The position numbers were made by a program, and so were the translations under genes. From Sinomicrobium weinanense (GTDB lineage Bacteria; Bacteroidota; Bacteroidia; Flavobacteriales; Flavobacteriaceae), in NCBI RefSeq assembly GCF_018863395.1, contig NZ_JAHKRR010000002.1, forward strand, positions 558,001-622,000: a stretch of 64,000 nucleotides of DNA, given 5' to 3'. Below the pieces are notes generated by a model that worked only from the letters and a program-made list of their open reading frames with translations, was not told the DNA's origin and did not search any database. Positions 51,173 to 61,250 of this stretch are shown here, piece after piece (within the stretch, counting starts at the first letter, position 1; every line of letters starts with the position of its first letter).

Positions 51173-51511
51173 ATGCTGTCAAAAGGCGGTTGCCCGAAAA
51201 CCATGCTTTCCATCAGGGATGCACTCGAAACACTGGAAGGAAAGTGGAAACTGCTTATCCTGTTTTCCCTGTCGGAAGGCCCGAAGCGGTTTAAACAGAT
51301 ATCCAGGGATGTCCCCGGAATAACAGACAAAACACTTTCCAAAGAGCTGAAAAGACTCGAAACCCACCAACTCATCCTAAGAGAAGTCTTCAACACTTTT
51401 CCCCCGACCGTTCAATATTCCATTACAGCACACGGAATGTCACTCGAAAAACTATTGGATGAATTGCATTACTGGGGACTGTTACATCGAAAAGAGATCA
51501 TAGGAAAGTAA
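51173..51511 (+). CDS. HxlR-family winged-helix regulator
   Basis: A 112-residue protein: Cys6 in KGGCPKTM, LEGKWKLLILFSLSEGPKRF, TDKTLSKELKRLETHQ and VQYSITAHG. It is paralogous to the regulator at 45103 (shared G-K-W-K and E/D-K/R-T-L-S patterns). The single N-terminal Cys is the likely redox or electrophile sensor. It probably controls the divergent DoxX gene. Confidence 0.92.
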   Translation: MLSKGGCPKTMLSIRDALETLEGKWKLLILFSLSEGPKRFKQISRDVPGITDKTLSKELKRLETHQLILREVFNTFPPTVQYSITAHGMSLEKLLDELHYWGLLHRKEIIGK

Positions 51512-51685
51512 CATTCTTTTCAAACGCAAAGCGATCTGCCTGCCCCCTCTAATAATGCACAAATGACCATTTGCTTCTATGGGTATAAAAAAATTTAACA
51601 TTCCGTAAGGATTTCATTATCAATCGATCATAATACACTATTCGAATTTATTCTAAATAAAGTTTACTCTTCCGCGAATACACCC

Positions 51686-51693
51686 TATTTTTG
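51686..51693 (+). promoter_or_regulatory. -7 promoter element of the siderophore receptor
   Basis: TATTTTTG, 33 bases before the receptor ATG, matches TAnnTTTG. Upstream, TTCATTATCAATCGATCATAA (within 51612-51633) partly resembles a Fur box, with the half-site TCATTATCA, but the other half is poor. Confidence 0.5.
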
Positions 51694-51726
51694 CCAGCAA
51701 TTTATAATGAGTCTAAGTAAGGATCT

Positions 51727-54111
51727 ATGAAAAAAGCATTATTTATTGCGCTCTTATGTTGTTTGGGCACAACCTATGCACAGCAATCAGGAACCGTAAA
51801 GGGACAAGTAACCACGGCAGACAACGAGCCTATCCCTTATGCCAGTGTTTTTATTAATAAAATTCAGAAAGGTGTTTCGGCTGATGAGCAGGGGTATTTC
51901 AGCATTTATAATGTCCCCTATGGAAACTGGATTTTACAGGCCAGTGCCGTGGGCTTTGTAAGTGCCTCCACAACCATATCGGTCGATCGACAGGAGCTTT
52001 CGGGCGTTACGTTCAGCCTGGACTTAGACAACCATCTGAATGCGGTAGAAGTTTTCGGTAACCGCTACCAGCATCCCGATAAGATCGAAGCCCTGACCCG
52101 GCTACCGCTGGAACCTTACGAGCAAATACAAAGTATTTCGGTCATCGGTGAAAAACTGATTGAAGACCAGGGAGCCCTGACCATTTCCGAAGCCACCAAA
52201 AACGTACCGGGGGTATATACTTTTGCTACCTACGGCAACAAAAGAGAAAGTATGTCTTCCCGCGGATTCAGGGGTATTCCCATTCTGAAGAACGGGGTGC
52301 GTGTACACTCGGATTTCAGGGGCGTGGGTATCCTGACCGACATGCAGGGCGTGGACAATATCCAGGTCCTTAAGGGAGCAGCATCCATCACCCAGGGGGT
52401 GGCCACCGACCTGGGAAGCCCCGGGGGGATTATCAATATCGTTACCAAAACCCCTAAATATCGCTTTGGCGGACAGGCCTCCCTCCGGGTGGGCAGCTAC
52501 GGACAGGTACGCCCTACCTTTGATGTTTACGGCCCGCTTAACGAGAAAAAGAACGTGGCCTTCAGGATCAACGGAGCACTGGAACGTGCAGACAGCTATC
52601 GCCGCGGCATTTCTTCCGAACGTTTTTACATCAATCCTTCATTGCAATGGCGTATTGACGACAAGACCAAGGTAACCCTGGAAATGGATTATTTTGACGA
52701 CAGCCGGACCCCTGATATGGGAACAGTAAACCTGAACGAAAACGATGTCAATGCCATTTACGACCTGCCCCATAACCAGTTTTTAGGGTTTAAGAACGAT
52801 AAATCCATTACCAAGAACAGTTCTTACAGTATCCGTTTCGACCGGGCCTTAAGCGACAAACTTACCTTAAAAGGAGCTTTTTATAAATCGCACCTCGACC
52901 TGAACGATAAGGGGGCCGGTTTCGGAAGAGGCTCCATTGAAGCAGGAGGGGAAACACAATACAATCTCAGGCAGAGAAGTTACTCCACATCAACCCGGAA
53001 AGACGACAACAGCGTATTGCAGTTCGACCTGATCGGCGATGATATTTATACCGGGAGCATTAAACACACCTTCCAGGTAGGCTTCGATTACAGGGCTTCG
53101 AAATACGCCACCCGCAGCCAGTCTTCCGGCACCATCGACACTATTGATGTATTTGCCCAAAATACCAACAGGCTTCCAGGCGGACTGGAGTTAGGAGAAG
53201 CAAGCACCAACGGAGGCGAAACAAAATCCATCGGTTTTGTAGCCCAGGACGTCATCACCTGGACCGACTGGTTTAAAACTTTCATAGGTTTACGTTACAG
53301 CTCTACCGAAACCATTGCCGAAGTAGAGAACACCACCAGCGAAGCCTTTAACCCGTTGGCAGGAGTTATCTTCTCACCCATTAAGAACATCAACATTTTT
53401 GCTTCATACACTAACAGTTCCTACCCCAGAACTGCCGCACGCCTCGGGAAAAACGGGGAAGAACTGGGCAACGAACGCTATGACCAGCTCGAAGCCGGGG
53501 TAAAGACCACCTGGCTGGACGACCGTTTACGTTTTAACCTCACCCTGTTTAAGATCAACAACAAAGACATTAACCTCGCGGTTTATGACGAAACCTGGAC
53601 CAATATCCTTTACTACGAAAAAGGAGGAAATGACCAGCGACAGGGGATAGAAGCAGAACTTACCGGAAGGCCCCTGGAAAACCTGGAAGTCATTGCCGGA
53701 TACTCCTATATCGATGCCCGGTATAAGGAACACAACGCCTATGTTTATGGTTCAGCCCCTCTAAACACTCCGAAACATACCGCCAATCTGTATGCCAACT
53801 ATTTGTTCAAAGGAAACCTGGAAGGACTTTCTGTGGGCGCAGGAGCATATTATACCGGAAAAAGGCCCATTAACGACTGGAGTTCGGGAGCGGTGACTCA
53901 CGAAGGTATCGTACCCAATCAAAAACCTTTCGATGTTAAAGAATATACCCTGGTTAACTTCCAGGCAGGATACAAGATCGACGACAACTGGGGGGTGCGC
54001 TTCCTCGTTAACAACCTGTTCAATGAAATAGGTTATAATGCATACAGGACAAGTTTCATCAACCAGACAGATCCGAGAACATTTGCCGGAGTGGTGACCT
54101 ATACCTTTTAA
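51727..54111 (+). CDS. TonB-dependent siderophore receptor
   Basis: A 794-residue outer-membrane receptor with signal peptide MKKALFIALLCCLGTTYAQ. Residues about 24-100 are a carboxypeptidase-regulatory-like domain (GQVTTADNEPIPYASVFI). The plug (about 130-240) shows SEATKNVPGVYTF, SSRGFRGIPILKNGVRV and GGIINIVTKTPK. The 22-strand barrel ends in the terminal Phe of VVTYTF. This is the ferrichrome/ferric-hydroxamate-type siderophore receptor class. A PepSY membrane protein follows, so ferric-siderophore uptake plus reduction is likely. Iron control is probable but the Fur-like site is weak. Confidence 0.93.
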   Translation: MKKALFIALLCCLGTTYAQQSGTVKGQVTTADNEPIPYASVFINKIQKGVSADEQGYFSIYNVPYGNWILQASAVGFVSASTTISVDRQELSGVTFSLDLDNHLNAVEVFGNRYQHPDKIEALTRLPLEPYEQIQSISVIGEKLIEDQGALTISEATKNVPGVYTFATYGNKRESMSSRGFRGIPILKNGVRVHSDFRGVGILTDMQGVDNIQVLKGAASITQGVATDLGSPGGIINIVTKTPKYRFGGQASLRVGSYGQVRPTFDVYGPLNEKKNVAFRINGALERADSYRRGISSERFYINPSLQWRIDDKTKVTLEMDYFDDSRTPDMGTVNLNENDVNAIYDLPHNQFLGFKNDKSITKNSSYSIRFDRALSDKLTLKGAFYKSHLDLNDKGAGFGRGSIEAGGETQYNLRQRSYSTSTRKDDNSVLQFDLIGDDIYTGSIKHTFQVGFDYRASKYATRSQSSGTIDTIDVFAQNTNRLPGGLELGEASTNGGETKSIGFVAQDVITWTDWFKTFIGLRYSSTETIAEVENTTSEAFNPLAGVIFSPIKNINIFASYTNSSYPRTAARLGKNGEELGNERYDQLEAGVKTTWLDDRLRFNLTLFKINNKDINLAVYDETWTNILYYEKGGNDQRQGIEAELTGRPLENLEVIAGYSYIDARYKEHNAYVYGSAPLNTPKHTANLYANYLFKGNLEGLSVGAGAYYTGKRPINDWSSGAVTHEGIVPNQKPFDVKEYTLVNFQAGYKIDDNWGVRFLVNNLFNEIGYNAYRTSFINQTDPRTFAGVVTYTF

Positions 54112-54136
54112 TATTATTTTTTGAATTTCTTATCCA

Positions 54137-54166
54137 TAAGGTGTGGTATCATTTGGCCACACCTTA
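54137..54166 (+). terminator. intra-operon hairpin between receptor and PepSY genes
   Basis: TAAGGTGTGG pairs exactly with CCACACCTTA around a 10-base loop. No T-run follows, so it may attenuate, or stabilise the receptor mRNA, rather than terminate fully. Confidence 0.5.
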
Positions 54167-54214
54167 TTCTGGTTTTATCGTATAACCGTTTGGCAACAAC
54201 TAATCCATGGAACT

Positions 54215-55342
54215 ATGAAGAAGAAAAAGAAAAAATACACCTTCAGGAAGTTTATCAATGATGTGCACTTATGGCTCGGCCTTATAAGCGGTATCATCCT
54301 GTTTTTAGTTTGCCTGAGCGGAACGATCTTAACTTTTGAAGAGGAGATCAAGGCGGCATTTACGGAAGAGATAACCGTAGCCCCCGACCAGGAACAAACC
54401 CTGCCCGTGGCCGTACTAAACGAAAAAGTAAAGGACAAAGGAACATTATTGAGTGTCAGTATTTCTCCCGAAAAAACGACTCCGTACGCGTTCAGAATAA
54501 AAACTTCCGAAAAAGACCGGCGGGGCACCACTTTTTATGTGGATCAATATACCGGAAAGGTCTATGACCAGCCCACTTCTTCCCTGGACGAATTTTTCTG
54601 GTCCATGTTCAGGCTTCACCGTTGGTTGTTGCTGGATTCGAGCATAGGAAGGCCCATTGTAGGGATTGCCACGCTTATCTTTGTTGTACTTTCCATCTCA
54701 GGTATTGTGCTTTGGTTTCCCAAAAGGCTCAGGTGGAAAAACATTAAACCGGGCTTTAAGATCAAATGGTCTGCCAACTGGAAACGCATCAACCACGACC
54801 TGCACAATACCCTGGGTTTTTATGCCTGTATTTTTATTGTTATCATGGCGCTTACCGGCCTGTGCTGGTCTTTTGCGTGGTACAGGGATGCAGGAAGCGC
54901 CGTGCTGGGAGCCAAAATATTTGGCGGCCGCGGTGGTGGCCCCAAAGTAGAATCGGTGGCCAAACCTGCTTCGGAGGAAAAAACTTTTGAAGATATTTAT
55001 CGTATCACCGGTGAAGAGTTGCCTTTTGAAGGTGAGACCACAGTCTCTGTTCCCAATGGCCCGAAAGACACCTATGCCATAACGAAATATCACACTTCCG
55101 GTTTTACTCCCGTTGCTGCCGACAAGCTGGTTATCGACAGGGATGGCAGCATTCTGAAAAAGGAAATTTTTGCCGATAAACCCCTTAATGTACGAATTGT
55201 ATCGTTGATCAGGCCCATACATATGGGAACAGTGTTCGGCACATTCTCCAAGATCATTTATTTTATCACCTGCCTCATTGCCACCAGCCTGCCCATTACC
55301 GGTACCATTATCTGGATCAATAAAATGAAGAAGAAAAAATAA
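54215..55342 (+). CDS. PepSY-associated transmembrane protein
   Basis: 375 residues from ATG 54215; an upstream GTG frame from 54143 overlaps the hairpin and is rejected. A lysine-rich start (MKKKKKKYTF) precedes four helices (about 19-41, 150-172, 200-222, 340-362), with NDVHLWLG His18 and other membrane histidines. PepSY_TM proteins beside siderophore receptors are proposed inner-membrane ferric-siderophore reductases (PiuB/FoxB-like). It follows the receptor by about 100 bp on the same strand, so one operon is likely. Confidence 0.88.
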   Translation: MKKKKKKYTFRKFINDVHLWLGLISGIILFLVCLSGTILTFEEEIKAAFTEEITVAPDQEQTLPVAVLNEKVKDKGTLLSVSISPEKTTPYAFRIKTSEKDRRGTTFYVDQYTGKVYDQPTSSLDEFFWSMFRLHRWLLLDSSIGRPIVGIATLIFVVLSISGIVLWFPKRLRWKNIKPGFKIKWSANWKRINHDLHNTLGFYACIFIVIMALTGLCWSFAWYRDAGSAVLGAKIFGGRGGGPKVESVAKPASEEKTFEDIYRITGEELPFEGETTVSVPNGPKDTYAITKYHTSGFTPVAADKLVIDRDGSILKKEIFADKPLNVRIVSLIRPIHMGTVFGTFSKIIYFITCLIATSLPITGTIIWINKMKKKK

Positions 55343-55415
55343 GTAAAAACCACTCCAGAAAAAACGCTGAAACACTAAATACTTTCTTTACCTCTCAGCA
55401 CCTATACAAGACACT

Positions 55416-55439
55416 GGCACGAGCCTCCGGACTCGTGCC
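55416..55439 (+). terminator. hairpin after the PepSY gene
   Basis: GGCACGAG (55416-55423) pairs with CTCGTGCC (55432-55439) around an 8-base loop, about 75 bases past the stop. It is not followed by a T-run. The remaining gap to 55593 shows nothing else clear. Confidence 0.5.
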
Positions 55440-55593
55440 CTATCCTTTCCAAAACTCCCTCCTATCTACTGTTAAAAACTGTTAAACCCATCTTTCTTTT
55501 GTAACACTTTCCTCCTTTCTTCGTCTTTTCATCACATGCCGGACAAGAAAACGGTATAACAATCATCATCAATCAAAAAACTAAAATCAACCC

Positions 55594-57999
55594 ATGAGAC
55601 ACGTATTCACATGGTGTGCATTGCTCATTTCCTATGCACTCAGCGCACAAGCATCCGCAGAACCCACTTCTCTTTCAAGATCGGGGACCATTACGGGTAA
55701 GATCATTGACAAGGTCTTACAAGACCCCATCCCCTATGCATCGGTAGTGGCACGGTCTGCCAAAGACAACGAAATACTGACCGGGGGCATCACCCGGGAC
55801 GACGGAACATTTCTGCTCAAAGGCCTGCCGGATGGGCCGATAGTCTTCGAAGTACAGTATATAGGCTACCAGACCTATCACCGCCAGCTAACCATTCCTT
55901 CCAACAGCCACAAGATAAACCTGGGCACCATAGCCCTGGAAGAGAACGTCGCCGAGCTGGAAGGCGTGGACGTAGTGGCCGAACGCTCCACCATAGAACA
56001 AAAGATCGACCGAAAGGTTATCAATGTAGGGAAAGACCTTACCACCACGGGCGCAACGGCTTCGGAGATCATGAATAACCTTCCGTCGGTAAATGTAGAC
56101 CAGGACGGCAACCTCTCCCTCAGGGGCAATGAGAATGTCAGGGTTATGGTAGACGGCAAGCTCTCTAATGTTCCGGTAGCCCAGCTCTTAAAACAGATCC
56201 CGTCCACTTCTATCAAGAAGATCGAGCTTATTACCAACCCTTCGGCCAAGTACAATCCGGAAGGAATGAGCGGTATTATCAATATTGTATTGCACAAAAA
56301 CGCCAATATCGGGTTTAACGGAAACGTCAACCTGGGGCTTACCAAGGCAAACAGGGCCAAATTCAACTCATCCGTAGACCTCAACTACCGTAACGGAAAA
56401 TTTAATCTCTACGGTAGCTATGGCAACAACATCGGGAAGTACAAAAACAAGGGCAGGCTCTTCCGCAACGAGGAAAACCTGGAGCAGAAGTTCTCCTTTC
56501 TCAACAATCGCAAATCGCATCTCTATAAAGTGGGGTTGGATTTTTACCTGAACGACAAGAACACCATTTCTGTTTTTACCAACCAGAACACTTTTGACGG
56601 TAAGGGCGCCGGGGAAACGAACATCTTCTATCACGACAACGAAGCCAACAATCTTTTCCAATCCATGGATGAAGAAAACTCCAACCGCAGCCAGCAATAC
56701 AATTTCGATTATAAACGGGACTTTGCCAAGGAAGGGCATAACATAGAACTGGAAGTGGACTATAACCGCTTTAAGGACGATCAAACCATGGACAACCGTT
56801 TCAGAGGCCCCTCACAGTTCCCGGATTATATAGACAATACAGATACAAAAAGAGAACAGACCACGGTAAATCTCGATTATGTAAACCCCTTGTCGGAAAA
56901 ATCCAAACTGGAACTGGGTACGGAAGCCAGGTTATTTGAAACCAACCTGGGCTTTAACTCCAACGGAATGTCTTTCAATGCCGATGGTGAACTGATCCCC
57001 ACCCCCAGCACGATTTTCGATTACAGCATGGACATTTATTCTGCTTATGCCACTTTCGGGCAGAATTTCGATAAATGGTCGTACCAGGTGGGTGCGCGTG
57101 TTGAAAATGTAGAGGTAAAAGCAGATACAAACACCGTCAGGGCCTTTACCGATAAATACACCCAGCTATATCCTTCGGCCTACGTAACCTATTCGCCGAG
57201 CGAAAAGAACCAGTACCAGGTGAGCTTTAGCCGCAGGGTGGACCGTCCCGGTATAGGCCAGGTAAACCCCATACGGAAATGGAGCACCCCGCTGATTTCC
57301 GAATTCGGTAACGAAAGCCTCAAACCCCAGTTTACCAATTCCATAGAAGCCAATTATACAAGGCGACTGAAAAACGGAAGTATCACCGGCGGGGTTTTCT
57401 ACCGAAAAATCGAAGACGAAATAAACCACGCCCTGTACATAGACCCGCTGGACGAAAACAAGCTGATCGTCTCCTATGACAATTTTGACGACAATTCGTC
57501 CTATGGCCTGGAAATATCCGGGAACTACAAACCCGTAAAATGGTGGAACTTCAATACCAGTTTCGACCTGTTCTCCCAGACACAGAAAGGATATGTAGGC
57601 ACGGAATATGTTGAAGTGGACAACACGGCCTACAACTTCCGTATGAACAACAATTTTACAGTGACCAAGAAACTGACCCTTTCCGTTTTCGGATTCTACC
57701 GGGGCAAGAACAAATCGCTCCAGTTCGACGCCAAATCCATGTATTTCGTAAATACCGGGGCACGATATAGCTTTGCCGATGGCAAGGGAACCTTAAGCCT
57801 CAACATCAACGATATCTTCAATACCATGCGGTTTGCCTTTGACAGTGAACGGCCTTTTGTACAGACCGGAAGATTCAACTGGGAAAGCAATTCGGCTTAC
57901 CTCGGGCTGTCTTACCGCTTCGGAAGCGGCAAAAACAGGCAGGTTGAACGCAAGAACAGAGATGACAACACCAAGGACGACGGCGGAGGGCTTATGTAG
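55594..57999 (+). CDS. TonB-dependent receptor, outer-membrane beta-barrel family
   Basis: An 801-residue protein with signal peptide MRHVFTWCALLISYALSAQ. A carboxypeptidase-regulatory-like domain (about 30-115; GKIIDKVLQDPIPYASVVA) precedes a plug (about 130-230) with EIMNNLPSVNVDQDGNLSLR and NPSAKYNPEGMSGIINIVL, the typical OMP_b-brl_3 pattern. After the barrel there is a polar tail (RQVERKNRDDNTKDDGGG), so it does not end in the usual aromatic residue. The substrate is unknown. No SusD partner or regulator is adjacent. Confidence 0.9.
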   Translation: MRHVFTWCALLISYALSAQASAEPTSLSRSGTITGKIIDKVLQDPIPYASVVARSAKDNEILTGGITRDDGTFLLKGLPDGPIVFEVQYIGYQTYHRQLTIPSNSHKINLGTIALEENVAELEGVDVVAERSTIEQKIDRKVINVGKDLTTTGATASEIMNNLPSVNVDQDGNLSLRGNENVRVMVDGKLSNVPVAQLLKQIPSTSIKKIELITNPSAKYNPEGMSGIINIVLHKNANIGFNGNVNLGLTKANRAKFNSSVDLNYRNGKFNLYGSYGNNIGKYKNKGRLFRNEENLEQKFSFLNNRKSHLYKVGLDFYLNDKNTISVFTNQNTFDGKGAGETNIFYHDNEANNLFQSMDEENSNRSQQYNFDYKRDFAKEGHNIELEVDYNRFKDDQTMDNRFRGPSQFPDYIDNTDTKREQTTVNLDYVNPLSEKSKLELGTEARLFETNLGFNSNGMSFNADGELIPTPSTIFDYSMDIYSAYATFGQNFDKWSYQVGARVENVEVKADTNTVRAFTDKYTQLYPSAYVTYSPSEKNQYQVSFSRRVDRPGIGQVNPIRKWSTPLISEFGNESLKPQFTNSIEANYTRRLKNGSITGGVFYRKIEDEINHALYIDPLDENKLIVSYDNFDDNSSYGLEISGNYKPVKWWNFNTSFDLFSQTQKGYVGTEYVEVDNTAYNFRMNNNFTVTKKLTLSVFGFYRGKNKSLQFDAKSMYFVNTGARYSFADGKGTLSLNINDIFNTMRFAFDSERPFVQTGRFNWESNSAYLGLSYRFGSGKNRQVERKNRDDNTKDDGGGLM

Positions 58000-58022
58000 T
58001 ATTAAAATGGTGTGATAAAAAA

Positions 58023-58181
58023 AATGCCTGAAAAGTTTTGAACCCCGTCATGCTGGACTTGTTTCAGCATCCCATCCCGCTCATCGGACGATTGGGATGA
58101 GAACCTGAAACAACCCTTTGACCGTGCTCAGGGTAACAGTTCAGGTTGACGTATAGGCTACTTTTCAGGCATTCTTTTTTT
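58023..58181 (+). terminator. long interrupted hairpin enclosing a GTCATGCTG repeat
   Basis: AATGCCTGAAAAG (58023-58035) pairs exactly with CTTTTCAGGCATT (58161-58173), followed by CTTTTTTT. Between the arms lie GTCATGCTGGACTTGTTTCA (about 58047-58066) and CCCTTTGACCGTGCTCAGGG (about 58115-58134), members of two dispersed repeat families. It appears to be a terminator into which repeats were inserted. Confidence 0.65.
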
Positions 58182-58185
58182 ATCC

Positions 58186-58806
58186 CTAATCAAAATAAGG
58201 CACATTATCTCCGGAAACCACTTTTTCGTACAGCATTTCGATCTGGTTTTTCAGTATACGGTCGCCCGAGAGTTCGGGGAGTTCATCTATTTTAAAGTAA
58301 CCTACATCCAGGACATCAAAACTTTTCTTCAGCTCTCCCGACAGTATCTTACAATAGAATACGATCTTGTACACATAAAAAGGTTGCGGCGGATGCGGAT
58401 GTTTCTTTTTGTCCATCACAGCCAGCAGCCTTTCCGTTTTCACATCAAGGCCTGTTTCTTCCTTAAATTCCTTCACCGCGGTTTCCGAAGCCGTATAGCC
58501 CACATCTGCCCAGCCGCCGGGCAATGACCATTTACCATCGGCACTCTCCTTTACCAGTAATATTTTATGGTCGGCAGAAAGCGCCAGTCCGCGTACATCC
58601 ACCTTGGCGGTAGGATAATCCTTTGCCGGGGGAAACATCTGCTGCAGGTCTTCTTTCCCGTGACCTGTATACAGCTCTAATAGTTCCATATTAATATCCC
58701 TGAGTTCTTCATACCGTTCTATATCGTAGTTATCTTTGGCGTACAGTAGCCCCGTATCTGAAATAGCCTGTACCCTTTTTAATAGATTCAGAAATTTGTC
58801 CTGCAT
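58186..58806 (-). CDS. NUDIX hydrolase with N-terminal helical domain
   Basis: A 206-residue protein. The helical N-terminal extension (about 1-60) resembles the Nudix_N_2 domain of ADP-ribose/nucleoside-diphosphate-sugar pyrophosphatases. The Nudix box at about 97-119 is G-WADVG then ASETAVKEFKEETGLDV, complete except that the Arg of REUxEE is Lys. It probably hydrolyses a nucleoside diphosphate derivative such as ADP-ribose. Monocistronic, converging with the TonB receptor. Confidence 0.88.
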   Translation of the reverse strand: MQDKFLNLLKRVQAISDTGLLYAKDNYDIERYEELRDINMELLELYTGHGKEDLQQMFPPAKDYPTAKVDVRGLALSADHKILLVKESADGKWSLPGGWADVGYTASETAVKEFKEETGLDVKTERLLAVMDKKKHPHPPQPFYVYKIVFYCKILSGELKKSFDVLDVGYFKIDELPELSGDRILKNQIEMLYEKVVSGDNVPYFD

Positions 58807-58954
58807 TATTTTATGATTTTGTTATTTTCTCAAATTACCCTATTTCTTACAAAACATCCAAGTAAATCTATCGTTAATCGAATGCCCCCCATGTCGGGCC
58901 GCTAAATTTTAAATTTATACCTAATAATAGTACTTTCGTAAAAAATATCGCCAC

Positions 58955-60187
58955 ATGCAAGACATTATAGACCGATTTATCAGCTATGTAACCATCGACA
59001 CCCAATCCGATCCCGAATCCAGCACCACTCCGAGTACGGCCAAACAATGGATACTGGCCAACCGCCTTGTGGAAGAACTGAAAGGCATAGGCATGCAGGA
59101 CGTTTCCGTGGATGAGAACGGTTATGTCATGGCCACACTACCCTCCAATGTAGACCACGAAGTCCCGGTGATCGGTTTTGTTTCGCATATGGACACCTCA
59201 CCCGATTTTAACGGCACCAACGTAAAGCCAAGGGTCATCGAAAAATACAACGGTAAAGACATTGTTCTGAATGAAGAAGAAAATATTATCCTTTCTTCCC
59301 GTTATTTTGAAGACCTGCTACAATACAAAGGGCAAACACTGATCGTCACAGACGGCAAAACCCTTCTGGGAGCGGATGACAAGGCCGGGATCACCGAAAT
59401 AGTCACGGCGATGGAATACCTTGTCCGGAATCCTGAAATAAAACACGGAAAAATACGTATTTGTTTTACGCCCGACGAGGAGATAGGCCGCGGAGCCAGT
59501 AAATTCAATGTGGAAAAATTCGGCGCGGAGTGGGCCTACACCATGGATGGCAGCCAGATCGGCGAACTGGAATACGAGAACTTCAATGCGGCTGGCGTGA
59601 AGATCACCATTAAAGGGAAAAGTGTACACCCCGGCTATGCCAAGGGAAAAATGGTCAATTCCCTGCTTATTGCCAATCAGTTTGCCAATATGCTCCCTCC
59701 CGCAGAGACTCCGCAACACACGGAAGGTACGGAAGGTTTTTTCCACTTTTACAGCATACGGGGCGATGTGGAGAACACGACATTGGAAGGCATTGTCCGC
59801 GACCATGATTTCGACAAGTTCGAGGCCCGGAAAGAATTGTTGCAAAAGATCACCAACGAGCTGAACTTTAAAAACGGCAATGCCATTACACTGGAGATCA
59901 AGGACCAGTATTACAATATGCGGGAAAAGATAGAGCCCGTTTTTCACATCGTAGAGATCGCAGAACAGGCTATGAAGGATGTGGGCATCTCACCCATCAT
60001 CAAACCCATACGGGGCGGTACGGACGGCTCACAACTGTCTTATATGGGGCTCCCCTGTCCCAATATCTTTGCGGGCGGGCATAATTTTCACGGTAAATAC
60101 GAATATGTCCCTGTGCAGAGTATGCAGAAAGCTGTGGAAGTCATCGTCAAAATTGCCGAACTCACTTCAAATAAATATCAGGAGTAG
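58955..60187 (+). CDS. pepT: peptidase T (tripeptide aminopeptidase)
   Basis: A 410-residue M20B metallopeptidase of standard length. Metal ligands are visible at H78-M-D80 (SHMDTSPD), ADDKAGI (bridging Asp), TPDEEIGRG (catalytic and ligand Glu), MDGSQ and GGHNFHG. It removes N-terminal residues from tripeptides in the cytosol. A TACTTTCG box at 58931-58938 may be its -7 element. Confidence 0.96.
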   Translation: MQDIIDRFISYVTIDTQSDPESSTTPSTAKQWILANRLVEELKGIGMQDVSVDENGYVMATLPSNVDHEVPVIGFVSHMDTSPDFNGTNVKPRVIEKYNGKDIVLNEEENIILSSRYFEDLLQYKGQTLIVTDGKTLLGADDKAGITEIVTAMEYLVRNPEIKHGKIRICFTPDEEIGRGASKFNVEKFGAEWAYTMDGSQIGELEYENFNAAGVKITIKGKSVHPGYAKGKMVNSLLIANQFANMLPPAETPQHTEGTEGFFHFYSIRGDVENTTLEGIVRDHDFDKFEARKELLQKITNELNFKNGNAITLEIKDQYYNMREKIEPVFHIVEIAEQAMKDVGISPIIKPIRGGTDGSQLSYMGLPCPNIFAGGHNFHGKYEYVPVQSMQKAVEVIVKIAELTSNKYQE

Positions 60188-60240
60188 ATGTAGCCACGAA
60201 GGCACTAAAAACCACCCTCCACCAACCAAAACACAAAAAA

Positions 60241-60828
60241 ATGGAAAAGACAACATCTGCAGAAGCCTACCTGCAAAAGCACCAAAAGCGGTATAAGGAA
60301 CTCGAAACACTAAGGAATATCCTTAAGAACTCCGAATTGCAGGAAACCATCAAATGGGGGTGCCCCACCTATACCATAAACGGGAAGAACGTTGTGGGTT
60401 TTGCTGCCTTTAAAGAACATATAGCCCTGTGGTTCTACAATGGTGCCCTCCTTAAAGACAAATACAAGGTCTTGATAAACGCCCAGGAAGGTAAAACCAA
60501 AGCCCTGCGCCAATGGCGGTTTACTGCCGGGGAGGAAATGGAAGAAGATAAAATAAGGCAATATGTAGAAGAAGCCATTGCCAATCAAAAACAGGGAAAG
60601 GAAATAAAACCGGAAAAAAAGGAGCTGACCATTCCCCCGGAACTCCTTCAAAAATTACAGGAAGACAAAAACTTTCACGAAAAATTTAACACCCTTACTC
60701 CCTACAAACAACGGGAATATGCCGAATACATACAGGAAGCCAAAAGAGAAGCCACCAGATACAGCCGCCTGGAAAAAATAATACCGCTTATCCTTGAAGG
60801 CAAAGGGTTACATGATAAATACAGATGA
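60241..60828 (+). CDS. DUF1801 / YdeI-like protein
   Basis: A 195-residue protein. The DUF1801 domain (about 15-115) has IKWGCPTYTINGKNVVGFAA and IALWFYNGALL. The C-terminal helical part (FNTLTPYKQREYAEYI, then AKREATRYSRLEKII) is the YdeI/OmdA-like tail, shared with the DUF1905 protein at 48931. The function is unknown. It lies 53 bp after pepT and may share its transcript. Confidence 0.85.
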   Translation: MEKTTSAEAYLQKHQKRYKELETLRNILKNSELQETIKWGCPTYTINGKNVVGFAAFKEHIALWFYNGALLKDKYKVLINAQEGKTKALRQWRFTAGEEMEEDKIRQYVEEAIANQKQGKEIKPEKKELTIPPELLQKLQEDKNFHEKFNTLTPYKQREYAEYIQEAKREATRYSRLEKIIPLILEGKGLHDKYR

Positions 60829-60846
60829 TCCCTCTTCTAAAATGCA

Positions 60847-60874
60847 AAAAGCCACTTTCGAAAAAGTGGCTTTT
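60847..60874. terminator. bidirectional terminator between DUF1801 gene and yajC
   Basis: AAAAGCCACTTT (60847-60858) pairs with AAAGTGGCTTTT (60863-60874). The A-run on one side and T-run on the other suit termination from both directions. Confidence 0.85.
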
Positions 60875-60897
60875 AACCTTATAAAAGTCCTTAAAGA

Positions 60898-61218
60898 TTA
60901 CTTCTTATTGTCTTTCGCTGCCGGTTTGGTTTTGTCCGATGCCGGGGCATTTAATTTTGCACTCATTTCCATAGAAATGGCAGAACGTTCGAACTTGATC
61001 TTCCCGGCCAGGGTTTCTATGATACATGAATTGTCACTGTCATTCAGGTCTATGACCTTTCCGTGCATACCGCTTTTGGTGACCACTTTATCCCCTTTCT
61101 TCAGTTCAGCTGCAAATTTCTTTTCCTGTTTCTGACGTTTGATCTGTGGCCGGATCATAAAAAAATAGATCACCACAAACATCAGTAAAAAGGGGGCTAA
61201 TGAATTAATTGATTCCAT
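60898..61218 (-). CDS. yajC: preprotein translocase subunit YajC
   Basis: A 106-residue protein with one N-terminal membrane helix (about 8-23, PFLLMFVVIYFFMIRPQ) followed by the YajC signature: QKKEKK-like basic stretch, LKKGDKVVTKSGMHGKVI and IIETLAGKIKFERSAI. It is an accessory of the SecDF-YajC complex. It lies 32 bp downstream of the DUF1573 gene, in the order nusB-DUF1573-yajC. Confidence 0.95.
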   Translation of the reverse strand: MESINSLAPFLLMFVVIYFFMIRPQIKRQKQEKKFAAELKKGDKVVTKSGMHGKVIDLNDSDNSCIIETLAGKIKFERSAISMEMSAKLNAPASDKTKPAAKDNKK

Positions 61219-61250
61219 ATAGTTGTTTAAAATTTTTCATTTGGAGGGCC

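Noticed and set aside
51612-51633. Fur box upstream of the siderophore receptor as a firm call
   Set aside because: Only one half-site resembles the consensus; kept as a remark in the promoter entry.
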